A stretch of DNA of 64,000 nt from JARRON01 sp037383845 (GTDB taxonomy: Bacteria; Pseudomonadota; Gammaproteobacteria; Steroidobacterales; XN24): NCBI GenBank assembly GCA_037383845.1, contig JARRON010000013.1, positions 1 to 64,000 on the forward strand. Direction: 5' to 3'. The notes beneath the pieces are model-generated. The model ran no database searches, had not been told where the DNA came from, and saw only the letters and a list, made by a program, of their open reading frames with translations. Numbering within the stretch: position 1 is the first letter of the stretch; each line of letters starts with the position of its first letter. Below, piece after piece: positions 57,184-64,000 of the stretch. A program made the position numbers and the translations under genes.

Positions 57184-58851
57184 ATGGCGCAGTACATCTA
57201 CTCCATGAACCGCGTTGCGAAGGTGGTACCGCCGAAGCGCTACATCCTGCGCGACATCTCACTGTCCTTCTTTCCCGGCGCCAAGATCGGCGTGCTGGGC
57301 TTAAACGGCGCCGGAAAGTCCACGCTCCTGAAAATCATGGCGGGACTGGACACCGACATCGAGGGCGAGGCCCGGCCGCAGCCCGGGATCAAGATTGGCT
57401 ATCTGCCACAGGAGCCCTACCTCGATCCGGAGAAGGACGTCCGGGGCAACGTCGAGGAGGCCGTGGCCGAGGTGAAGAACGCCCTGTCCCGGCTGGACGA
57501 GGTGTATGCGGCCTATGCAGAGCCGGACGCGGACTTCGATGCTCTGGCGAAAGAACAGGCCAGGCTGGAGAACGTCATCCAGGCCGCCGACGGCCACGAG
57601 CTCGACCGGATGCTGGAGCTTGCCGCCGACTCCCTGCGCCTGCCGCCGTGGGAGGCGGACGTGAAGAAGCTCTCCGGCGGCGAGCGCCGCCGCGTCGCGC
57701 TGTGCCGGCTACTCCTGTCCCGCCCGGACATGATCCTGCTGGACGAGCCCACCAACCACCTGGACGCCGAGTCCGTGGCGTGGCTGGAGCATTTCCTGGA
57801 CGACTACGCAGGCACCGTCATCGCCGTGACCCACGATCGTTATTTCCTGGACAACGTGGCCGGCTGGATCCTGGAACTGGACCGGGGCCACGGCATTCCC
57901 TGGAAGGGCAACTACTCCTCCTGGCTTGAGCAGAAGGAGCAGCGGCTGGAACAGGAGGCGAAGGCGGAGGCCGCTCACATCAGGTCCATGAAGCAGGAAC
58001 TGGAGTGGGTGCGGTCCAATCCGAAGGGGCGTCACGCCAAGGCCAAGGCCCGCCTGTCCCGGTTCGAGGAACTGTCCTCCCGGGAGTACCAGTCCCGCAA
58101 CGAGACCAACGAGATCTACATTCCGCCGGGTCCGCGTCTCGGGGACCTGGTGATCGAGGCCAGTGGCCTGACCAAGGGGTTCGGTGACCGTCTTCTCATC
58201 GACGATCTCTCCTTCTCCCTCCCCAGGGGCGGCATCGTCGGCGTCATCGGCCCCAACGGTGCGGGCAAGACCACCCTGTTCCGCATGATCGTGGGCCAGG
58301 AGCAGCCGGACAGCGGGGACATCCGGGTCGGCGACACGGTAGAGCTGGCTTACGTGGACCAGAGCCGGGACGACCTGGATCCCGACAAGACCGTCTGGGA
58401 GGAAATCTCCGACGGGCAGGACATCATCCGCGTCGGCAACTACGAGACTGCGTCCCGCGCCTACGTCGGCCGATTCAACTTCAAGGGCTCCGACCAGCAA
58501 AAGCGGGTAGGCGATCTCTCCGGGGGCGAGCGCAACCGGGTACACCTGGCCAAGCTGCTGCGCTCCGGGGGCAATCTGCTGCTGCTGGACGAACCCACCA
58601 ACGACCTGGACGTGGAAACCCTGCGGGCCCTCGAAGACGCGCTGCTGGAATTCCCCGGCTGCGCGGTGGTGATCTCCCATGACCGCTGGTTCCTGGACCG
58701 GATCGCAACCCACATCCTGGCCTTCGAGGGCGACAGCGAGGTTGTCTGGTTCGAGGGCAACTACGCGGACTACGAGGCCGACCTGAAGCGGCGCAAGGGC
58801 GAAGACGCCGCCCGGCCCCACCGGATCCGCTACAAGCGCATCGCCGCCTGA
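57184..58851 (+). CDS. ettA: Energy-dependent translational throttle protein EttA (ABC-F)
   Basis: EttA is an ABC-F protein that binds the ribosomal E site and gates entry to elongation by ATP/ADP level. It has two ATPase halves with Walker [10 protein letters not shown] and G-P-N-G-A-G-K-T-T, signature S-G-G-E-R and L-D-E-P-T-N-H-L-D / L-D-E-P-T-N-D-L-D, joined by a charged P-site linker with K-A-K-A-R-L. The 555-residue length equals that of E. coli EttA. ATG 57184 has GAGG upstream. The divergent gap to the acylase gene is about 160 nt. Confidence 0.96.
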   Translation: MAQYIYSMNRVAKVVPPKRYILRDISLSFFPGAKIGVLGLNGAGKSTLLKIMAGLDTDIEGEARPQPGIKIGYLPQEPYLDPEKDVRGNVEEAVAEVKNALSRLDEVYAAYAEPDADFDALAKEQARLENVIQAADGHELDRMLELAADSLRLPPWEADVKKLSGGERRRVALCRLLLSRPDMILLDEPTNHLDAESVAWLEHFLDDYAGTVIAVTHDRYFLDNVAGWILELDRGHGIPWKGNYSSWLEQKEQRLEQEAKAEAAHIRSMKQELEWVRSNPKGRHAKAKARLSRFEELSSREYQSRNETNEIYIPPGPRLGDLVIEASGLTKGFGDRLLIDDLSFSLPRGGIVGVIGPNGAGKTTLFRMIVGQEQPDSGDIRVGDTVELAYVDQSRDDLDPDKTVWEEISDGQDIIRVGNYETASRAYVGRFNFKGSDQQKRVGDLSGGERNRVHLAKLLRSGGNLLLLDEPTNDLDVETLRALEDALLEFPGCAVVISHDRWFLDRIATHILAFEGDSEVVWFEGNYADYEADLKRRKGEDAARPHRIRYKRIAA

Positions 58852-59074
58852 GGGACCTCGGCGTCGCCGCCATTGGCGTGGAAGCCCGCGAACGCACCGG
58901 GACAGCCCTGGCAGGCAAGTGGTGCCACGCCTGCGGCCGGAAGCGTCGCCGGCCCCGGCATCGCACGTTGTGCTATCTGGCAGGGGAATTCCCCGCCTGG
59001 ATCACCGACGTGAAGAGCCGGCGGCAAGGCCGGCTCCGGGCGCCAGCCTTCCATCTGCGGCCGATGGTGTCGAC
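58852..59074. other. Convergent gap between ettA and the reductase gene
   Basis: About 220 nt without a recognisable gene. An 8-bp inverted repeat at 59015-59036 could end transcription from either side; I see nothing else definite. Confidence 0.4.
59015..59036. terminator. Hairpin between convergent genes
   Basis: Inverted repeat of 8 bp (G-A-G-C-C-G-G-C and its complement) with a 6-nt loop, no U-run. Candidate bidirectional terminator. Confidence 0.35.
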
Positions 59075-59815
59075 CTAGCGGGCGGGACGCGCCGAGACGT
59101 ATTTCTCCCGCCGAAGCCGCTTCAGATCGAATCCCCGGCCTTTCAGAATTTCCACCGACTCGTCGATCATCGCCGGGTTGCCGCACAGGTAGACGATGTC
59201 CCGGTCCGGGTCCAGCCGGAGATTGTCGTAGGCAGCCTGGACGTATCCCTGCCTTTCCCAGTCCGCCAGGTCGGCCAGCTTCTCCCGGCTGTAGCAGGCG
59301 GTGTAACCGAAGGCCGGATGCTCCGCGGCCGCGGCGACGAAGTCTTCGCCGAACAGCGCTTCGGTGCGACCCCAGACGCCGAGAAGCACGTGCACCGAGT
59401 AGTCGTGCTCCATCCGCCTGCGCAGTTCCGGGAGCATGGCCCGGTAAGGCGTGATGCCCGTGCCGGTACCGACGAGCACGTACCGGCAGGGGGCGTCGTC
59501 CCGGAGGATGAAGCGACCGTAGGGACCGCTGACCGGGATTTCATCCCCCGGCTCCAGCGCGGACAGGGTTTCCGTGGCCAGTCCGCCGGGCACCGGGGAC
59601 ATGGCAATCTCGAACACGTCGCTCTCGCCCGGGGGGTTCGCAATGCTGTAGCTGCGGTGCGTCCCGCCGTCCGGGGTATCGAAATGGATGTTCACGAACT
59701 GGCCGGCGACGAAATCCAGGGGTACGCCGTCGGCCCGGCGCAGGCCGAGGTGAAGGACATGGGGGGTAACGTTGCGGCGCCAGGCCAGCCTGGCCGGAAA
59801 GGTCGGTATAGCCAT
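59075..59815 (-). CDS. fpr: Ferredoxin--NADP reductase
   Basis: A 246-residue FAD enzyme of the bacterial Fpr type, moving electrons between NADPH and ferredoxin or flavodoxin. FAD contacts appear as R-S-Y-S-I-A-N, the NADP side as G-T-G-T-G-I-T-P-Y-R, and C-G-N-P-A-M-I near the C-terminus. ATG 59815 is taken because GGAAG lies about 11 nt upstream; an ATG at 59836 in frame adds seven residues. The gene is divergent from the methyltransferase-like gene. Confidence 0.9.
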   Translation of the reverse strand: MAIPTFPARLAWRRNVTPHVLHLGLRRADGVPLDFVAGQFVNIHFDTPDGGTHRSYSIANPPGESDVFEIAMSPVPGGLATETLSALEPGDEIPVSGPYGRFILRDDAPCRYVLVGTGTGITPYRAMLPELRRRMEHDYSVHVLLGVWGRTEALFGEDFVAAAAEHPAFGYTACYSREKLADLADWERQGYVQAAYDNLRLDPDRDIVYLCGNPAMIDESVEILKGRGFDLKRLRREKYVSARPAR

Positions 59816-59884
59816 GGGGCGCGAATCTTCCTTCATGCCGGCCTGCGAACACAAGCATTGCGCGCCGGACCGGCGCCCCCGACC

Positions 59885-59893
59885 TGATATATT
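59885..59893 (+). promoter_or_regulatory. Extended -10 promoter for the exported methyltransferase-like gene
   Basis: T-G-A followed by TATATT is an extended -10. With initiation about 7 nt on, the leader is about 25 nt and carries CAGGAG before the ATG at 59925. Confidence 0.45.
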
Positions 59894-59924
59894 TCGCGCC
59901 TCGAAAAACCCAGGAGTATCCGCC

Positions 59925-60743
59925 ATGTCCCTGATCCGCCTGACCTCTCCCCTGCTTGCCGCCCTCTGCCTGACCCTCGGCGCGGCGCCGGCCGCCGCAG
60001 ACCACCACGACCCGGTGGGTGATGCCGTCGCCGGACAGCACCGCTCCGAGGCCAACCGGGCGAGGGACCAGTGGCGGCATCCGGAACAGACCCTGGCGTT
60101 CTTCGGCTTCCGCCCCGATTTCACGGTCATCGAGATCTTCCCCGGCGGCGGCTGGTACACGGAGATCCTGGCCCCTGCCCTGCGGGATTCCGGCCGCCTG
60201 GTCGCGGCCCACTACGGTGAGAACACCAGCTCGGACTACCGCAACCAGTCCCACCGGGACTACGTGGCCAAACTCGCTGCCGAGCCAAAGGTCTACGACC
60301 AGGTGAACGTTATCGCCTACGATCCCGCGACCAGCAGCCTGGGCGAGCCCGGCCGGGCCGACATGGTCCTGACCTTCCGGGGCCTGCACGGCATGCAGCG
60401 GGACGGCACGCTGGACAGCTTCCTCGCCGATGCCTACGAGGCGCTGAAGCCGGGCGGCGTCCTCGGCGTCGTACAGCATCGTGCCCCGGAGGGCGTTGCG
60501 CTGGCGGACGCCTCTGCCGGCTACCTGCCCCAGCCCTTCGTGATCGAGCGCGCCAGGGCCGCGGGTTTCGAGCTGGCCGGGACGTCGGAGATCAATGCCA
60601 ACCCTAAGGACACGGCGGACTACGCCAAGGGCGTCTGGACACTGCCCCCGGTGCTGCGCCTGGGCGAAGAAGACAGGGAAAAATATCTGGCCATCGGCGA
60701 AAGTGACCGCATGACGCTGAAGTTCATCAAGCCCGCCAGCTGA
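59925..60743 (+). CDS. Exported class I SAM-methyltransferase-like protein
   Basis: A 272-residue protein with a clear signal peptide (residues 1-25, ending A-A-A-D) in front of a Rossmann methyltransferase-like fold. Motif I is seen as V-I-E-I-F-P-G-G-G-W-Y-T-E-I-L, and the R-A-D-M-V-L-T-F and L-K-P-G-G-V-L strands follow. Homologues of this exported family are annotated as methyltransferases, but SAM is not normally available in the periplasm, so the real ligand is unclear. A CAGGAG site precedes the ATG. Confidence 0.8.
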   Translation: MSLIRLTSPLLAALCLTLGAAPAAADHHDPVGDAVAGQHRSEANRARDQWRHPEQTLAFFGFRPDFTVIEIFPGGGWYTEILAPALRDSGRLVAAHYGENTSSDYRNQSHRDYVAKLAAEPKVYDQVNVIAYDPATSSLGEPGRADMVLTFRGLHGMQRDGTLDSFLADAYEALKPGGVLGVVQHRAPEGVALADASAGYLPQPFVIERARAAGFELAGTSEINANPKDTADYAKGVWTLPPVLRLGEEDREKYLAIGESDRMTLKFIKPAS

Positions 60744-60764
60744 ACCCCCGGTGGCGGGCGTCCT

Positions 60765-61565
60765 CTAGTCGAGGGCGTCCGCCAGTCCGGACAGCACCCG
60801 CCGGAGCATGCTCCGGGCCTCGCTGAAACGGGGCTTCTCCGGGGCCGATTCCGGTTCGCTTTCGTCCATGTAAACCCGCTGGGCCATCTCGATCTGTATG
60901 GCGTCGACCCCGGGCTGGCTGCCGTAGTGGTCGGTGATGTAGCCCCCCTTGTAGGGCGCATTCACGGCCACGCGGAGGCCTTCCTCGCGGAAGGCGTCGG
61001 CCAGGTGCTGTCTCAGCCACATCTCGCAGCTGGCGCCGTCCCGGTCTCCCAGGTAAATCTCGTCCTCCAGGACGGCGTGGAGCCGGTTGGGGCCCGACGC
61101 CACGCTGTGGGCGTCCACGAGCACCACCCGGCCAAACCGTTCCCGGGTCTCGTCCAGCAGCGCCTGGAGACGACCATGGTAGGGCGCGTGCCACTGCTCC
61201 CGTCGACGGTTCACGGTTGCCGCGTCGGGCGGCTCGCTGAACACCTTCTCGCCGGTGAAGGTCTCCAGGGGAACCAGGCCCGTTTCGAACCGGCCGGGAT
61301 AGAGCGGCCGGGGCTCGGGCGGGCGGTTCAGGTCCACCAGGAACCGGCTCCCCGTGGCGAAAATCGTCGTGGCGCCGAGGGACGGCAGGAAGTCGTAGAG
61401 CCGGTGAAGATGCCAGTCCGTCATGGGCTGGGCGGCCATGGCCGGCGAAGCCAGGGCGTCCCGGACGTCCCCGGGCAGCCAGGTGCCCGTATGGGGGATA
61501 CTGACCACCAGCGGCACCGGCGTGCCCGCAGGCGGCCTCAGGCCGTAGGGAAGCGGCCGGCTCAG
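60765..61565 (-). CDS. hutG: N-formylglutamate amidohydrolase
   Basis: HutG hydrolyses N-formylglutamate to glutamate and formate, the final step of the five-step histidine route that uses HutF. The product has S-I-P-H-T-G-T, D-W-H-L-H-R-L, the D-L-N-R-P-P and V-D-A-H-S-V segments. No ATG is near the expected start; the in-frame GTG at 61655 would overlap hutF by 94 nt. CTG at 61565 overlaps the hutF stop (CTGA) and has GAGG 8 nt upstream; it gives about 266 residues, normal for the family. Cotranscribed with hutF. Confidence 0.88.
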   Translation of the reverse strand: MSRPLPYGLRPPAGTPVPLVVSIPHTGTWLPGDVRDALASPAMAAQPMTDWHLHRLYDFLPSLGATTIFATGSRFLVDLNRPPEPRPLYPGRFETGLVPLETFTGEKVFSEPPDAATVNRRREQWHAPYHGRLQALLDETRERFGRVVLVDAHSVASGPNRLHAVLEDEIYLGDRDGASCEMWLRQHLADAFREEGLRVAVNAPYKGGYITDHYGSQPGVDAIQIEMAQRVYMDESEPESAPEKPRFSEARSMLRRVLSGLADALD

Positions 61566-62890
61566 GGTCCCGACCTCGAGCCACCGGCCAGCCGCCGGGC
61601 CACACCCCCGTAGCCGGGCTCGCCGAACGGGACCGCTTCCGCGCCGCCGACCCACGTGCGCTTCAGGCAGCCGCGATCTCCGGACGTCACCAGGGCGTCA
61701 AGAGCCCCCTGTGCACCTGCTACGCCTTCGAGGATGGAAGCACCAGGGTCAACGCTCACAAGATCGGCGAAATGCCCGGTGGCGATACTGCCGACGGCCA
61801 GCCCGAGCGGCGCTGATCCGCCACCGGCCAGCCTCGACCACAGGGCTGCGCCCAGCCCCCGGTCGTCGGCGAAACAGGCCCGGCGGCCAGTGAGCAGCCG
61901 CTGGCCGTACTCCAGCCAGCGCAGCTCGGCCACGGCGTCGATGCGCACATTGCTGTCGGACCCGAGGGCAAGCCGACCGCCGGCCCCGGCAAACTCCGCC
62001 GCGGGGAACAGGCCGTCTCCCAGGTAGGCTTCCGTCAGCGGGCAGATCACAAGGGTCGCGCCGCTGCCAGCAAGCGTGGCCTGCTCGGCAGCATCGGCGT
62101 GAGTGCCGTGAATCAGGACCCACCGGGAATCCAGCTCTACCGCCTCTGCCAGGCACTGTACGGGCGTCAGCCCGGTAGCCTCGCGGCAGGCCTCCACCTC
62201 TCCAGGCTGCTCGGCCACGTGGATGTGGATCGGCGCCTGGCTGCCGCAGATCGTCCCGGCGACGGCAGCCAGGTCCGTCAGCCACTCCGGGGGCACGGCC
62301 CGGAGGGAGTGGGCCCCCAGTCCGGCCGGCGCCTCGGGCAACCCGCCAGCGTAAGCGATGAACTCGTCCAGGGTGTCGTGGACGAACCGCGACTGGCGCG
62401 GCCCGGGAGGCTCGCCGAAACCACCGCGGGCGTACAGCACCGGGACAAGCGCCAGGCGGATGCCGGCGGCGCGGGCGGCTTCCATCACGGCCGCCGCGCA
62501 CTCGCTGCCCCGGCTGCCGTCGACGCCGTGATGCAGGTAGTGGAACTCGGCCACGGAAGTGAAGCCGGCGGCCAGCATCTCCCGGTAGGCGCGGCGAGCG
62601 ATGATTTCCAGGTCCTCCGGCGTGACAGCGGCCGCCAGCCCGTACATCGCCTCCCGCCAGCTCCAGAAGGAATCCTCCCCTGCCGCCCGCTCCCCCTGGC
62701 CCACCAGCGCTCGCTGGAAGGCATGGCTGTGGGCGTTGGGCATCCCGGGCAGGGCGAGCCATCCGTCGAACGGCCCTTCCGCTGCACAGCGTTCCACGGC
62801 GGTGATCCTGCCCCCGTCGTCGAAGACCACCCGGCGGTGGCGCTTCAGGCCCTCGGGAAGGAGAATGTGCTGGAATCTCAGTTCGCCCAT
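61562..62890 (-). CDS. hutF: Formimidoylglutamate deiminase
   Basis: HutF deiminates N-formimidoyl-L-glutamate to N-formylglutamate, which HutG then cleaves. The 442-residue amidohydrolase has the metal motif as N-A-H-S-H-A-F, the H-x-H as H-I-H-V-A-E-Q, a catalytic histidine in L-I-H-G-T-H, and a late D-S-N. ATG 62890 starts at the family N-terminus (M-G-E-L-R-F). Its start codon overlaps a CCATGG palindrome facing hutI. Confidence 0.94.
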   Translation of the reverse strand: MGELRFQHILLPEGLKRHRRVVFDDGGRITAVERCAAEGPFDGWLALPGMPNAHSHAFQRALVGQGERAAGEDSFWSWREAMYGLAAAVTPEDLEIIARRAYREMLAAGFTSVAEFHYLHHGVDGSRGSECAAAVMEAARAAGIRLALVPVLYARGGFGEPPGPRQSRFVHDTLDEFIAYAGGLPEAPAGLGAHSLRAVPPEWLTDLAAVAGTICGSQAPIHIHVAEQPGEVEACREATGLTPVQCLAEAVELDSRWVLIHGTHADAAEQATLAGSGATLVICPLTEAYLGDGLFPAAEFAGAGGRLALGSDSNVRIDAVAELRWLEYGQRLLTGRRACFADDRGLGAALWSRLAGGGSAPLGLAVGSIATGHFADLVSVDPGASILEGVAGAQGALDALVTSGDRGCLKRTWVGGAEAVPFGEPGYGGVARRLAGGSRSGP

Positions 62891-62927
62891 GGCCGGCCGT
62901 CTCGCCCTTACTCTGGCAGGCATTCCC

Positions 62928-64000
62928 ATGCCCGATCATTTCTTCGACAACGTTCGATTCTATCCGACGGCCGACGGTGAGCCCCTGGCCGACTGCTTCG
63001 CCGTGGAGGACGGGAGAATCTGCTCCGTGGGCGAACCCGTCCGCGGCGCGCCGTCCAGCGACCTCGGTGGTCGGCTGGTGATGCCGGGGCTGGTGGACTG
63101 TCACACCCACCTGATCTGGGCCGGCGACCGGGCGGACGAGTTCGCCATGCGGGCTGCGGGGTCGAGTTACGCCGACATCGCCCGGGCCGGCGGGGGCATC
63201 CTGTCCACCGTGCGGGCCGTCCGTGCGGCTTCCGAGGACGAACTCCTTGCGCTGGCCATGCCTCGGCTTGCCGCCCTGGCGTCCGAGGGGGTGACCACCG
63301 TCGAGATCAAGAGCGGCTACGGCCTCAGCCTGGATCAGGAGCTGAAAATGCTCCGGGTCGGCCGACGCCTGGGCCAGGCGCAGCCGGTGCGCATCGTCAC
63401 CACTTTCCTGGGCGCCCACGCGATTCCTCCGGGCCGGCAGCGGGACGAATACCTGGACGAGGTCGTGGAAAACATGCTGCCGGCAGTTGCCGAGTCCGGG
63501 CTTGCCGACGCGGTGGACGTCTTCGTGGAGGACATCGCGTTCTCCGTGGCCGACATGGAACGCCTCTTCGAAGAGGCGCGGGGGACGGGCCTGGTCCTGA
63601 GGGCCCATACGGGTCAGCTGTCGGACCCCGGGGCGACCGCCGCCGCCGCGAGCCTCGGTGCGGTCTCCTGCGACCACCTGGAATTCGCCGATGCGTCCGC
63701 AGCCGCATCAATGGCGAGGCACGGCACCGTGGCGGTCCTGCTGCCCGGCGCCTGGTACTGCCTGCGAGAGACCCGCCGGCCACCTGTTGACCTGTTCCGG
63801 CAGCACGGTGTGCCCATGGCGGTGGCCAGCGACGCCAACCCGGGCTCCTCGCCGGTCGTGAGCCTGCTCACGGCCATGCACATGGCCGGGGTCTTCTTCG
63901 GGCTCACGCCCGAGGAAATCCTGGCCGGCGCGACCCGCCACGCGGCCAGGGCTCTGGGTCGCCCCGGCGGAGTGCTGGAAGCCGGAATGCCAGCGGACTT
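62928..64000 (+). CDS. hutI: Imidazolonepropionase, 3' end outside window
   Basis: HutI opens the imidazolone ring in histidine degradation, giving N-formimidoyl-glutamate, the HutF substrate. The visible 357 codons remain open to the window edge. The amidohydrolase motifs are M-P-G-L-V-D-C-H-T-H-L near residue 50, the H of F-L-G-A-H-A, H-T-G-Q and A-S-D-A-N-P-G-S-S. ATG 62928 is chosen; an in-frame ATG at 62889, on the CCATGG that also starts hutF, would add 13 residues. hutH and hutU are not in the window. Confidence 0.93.
   Translation, partial: MPDHFFDNVRFYPTADGEPLADCFAVEDGRICSVGEPVRGAPSSDLGGRLVMPGLVDCHTHLIWAGDRADEFAMRAAGSSYADIARAGGGILSTVRAVRAASEDELLALAMPRLAALASEGVTTVEIKSGYGLSLDQELKMLRVGRRLGQAQPVRIVTTFLGAHAIPPGRQRDEYLDEVVENMLPAVAESGLADAVDVFVEDIAFSVADMERLFEEARGTGLVLRAHTGQLSDPGATAAAASLGAVSCDHLEFADASAAASMARHGTVAVLLPGAWYCLRETRRPPVDLFRQHGVPMAVASDANPGSSPVVSLLTAMHMAGVFFGLTPEEILAGATRHAARALGRPGGVLEAGMPAD

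Noticed and set aside
61749..63677. A 642-residue minus-strand frame spanning hutI and the hutF start
   Set aside because: It crosses two divergent, well-conserved hut genes in wrong frames and encodes no recognisable motif.
1..64000. CRISPR arrays, tRNA/rRNA genes, insertion sequences, prophage or conjugative elements
   Set aside because: No regularly spaced repeats, no tRNA-like cloverleaf or rRNA sequence, and no transposase or integrase product was found; the content is almost wholly core metabolism.

Overview
The window reads as the chromosome of a G+C-rich gammaproteobacterium (about two thirds G+C by eye). The support is gene order: asd-fimV-truA-accD-folC-dedD-cvpA-purF, glyA-nrdR-ribD-ribE-ribBA-ribH-nusB-thiL-pgpA and xseB-ispA-dxs-folE2 are classical gammaproteobacterial neighbourhoods. 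EF-P lysylation genes (epmA, epmB) and FimV/FimX-type pilus regulators agree. I cannot name the genus; a halophilic or purple-sulfur relative (Chromatiales-like) is only a guess. No tRNA, rRNA, CRISPR array, insertion sequence or prophage is visible. Coding density is high, and stop/start overlaps (ATGA, GTGA, TGATG) are common.

Layout. 1-18 kb, minus strand: end of a Mut7-C RNase gene, miaE, a DUF3422 membrane protein, a receiver-kinase fusion, glycerate kinase, purF (frameshifted as given), cvpA, a SPOR protein, folC, accD, truA, an EcfT-like membrane protein, fimV, asd, an MFS transporter, aroC and prmB. 18-20 kb, plus: copper delivery genes (SCO1, PCuAC) and psd. 20-25 kb: msrC, epmA and efp, divergent from epmB and a FimX-like protein. 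25-32 kb, minus: parC, parE, then a rubrerythrin/Fe-S oxidoreductase/DUF3501 redox operon with a palindromic control region. 32-43 kb, plus: xseB-ispA-dxs-folE2 (isoprenoid and folate entry), a locus with two DUF937 genes, a lipoprotein hydrolase and an AsmA-family protein. 43-53 kb, minus: a membrane protein, a Ser/Thr kinase that lacks its N-lobe, pgpA-thiL-DUF2889-nusB, the riboflavin operon, nrdR and glyA. 53-64 kb: a histone-deacetylase-like gene with an in-frame stop, a large penicillin acylase, ettA, a ferredoxin-NADP reductase, an exported methyltransferase-like protein, and histidine-utilisation genes hutG-hutF divergent from hutI (cut by the window end).

The observation that looks most novel is a pair of related 31-codon ORFs (36692-36787 and 38658-38753). 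One precedes each of the two DUF937-family genes. They share 12 of 31 residues at fixed positions, and every codon difference at a conserved residue is a synonymous third-base change. Also notable: three genes carry lesions (purF, the kinase, the deacetylase-like gene), which may be assembly errors or real decay; two divergent gene pairs have starts overlapping on a CCATGG palindrome; there are two probable CTG starts inside CTGA overlaps; and two extended -10 elements sit so close to an ATG that leaderless mRNAs are predicted.
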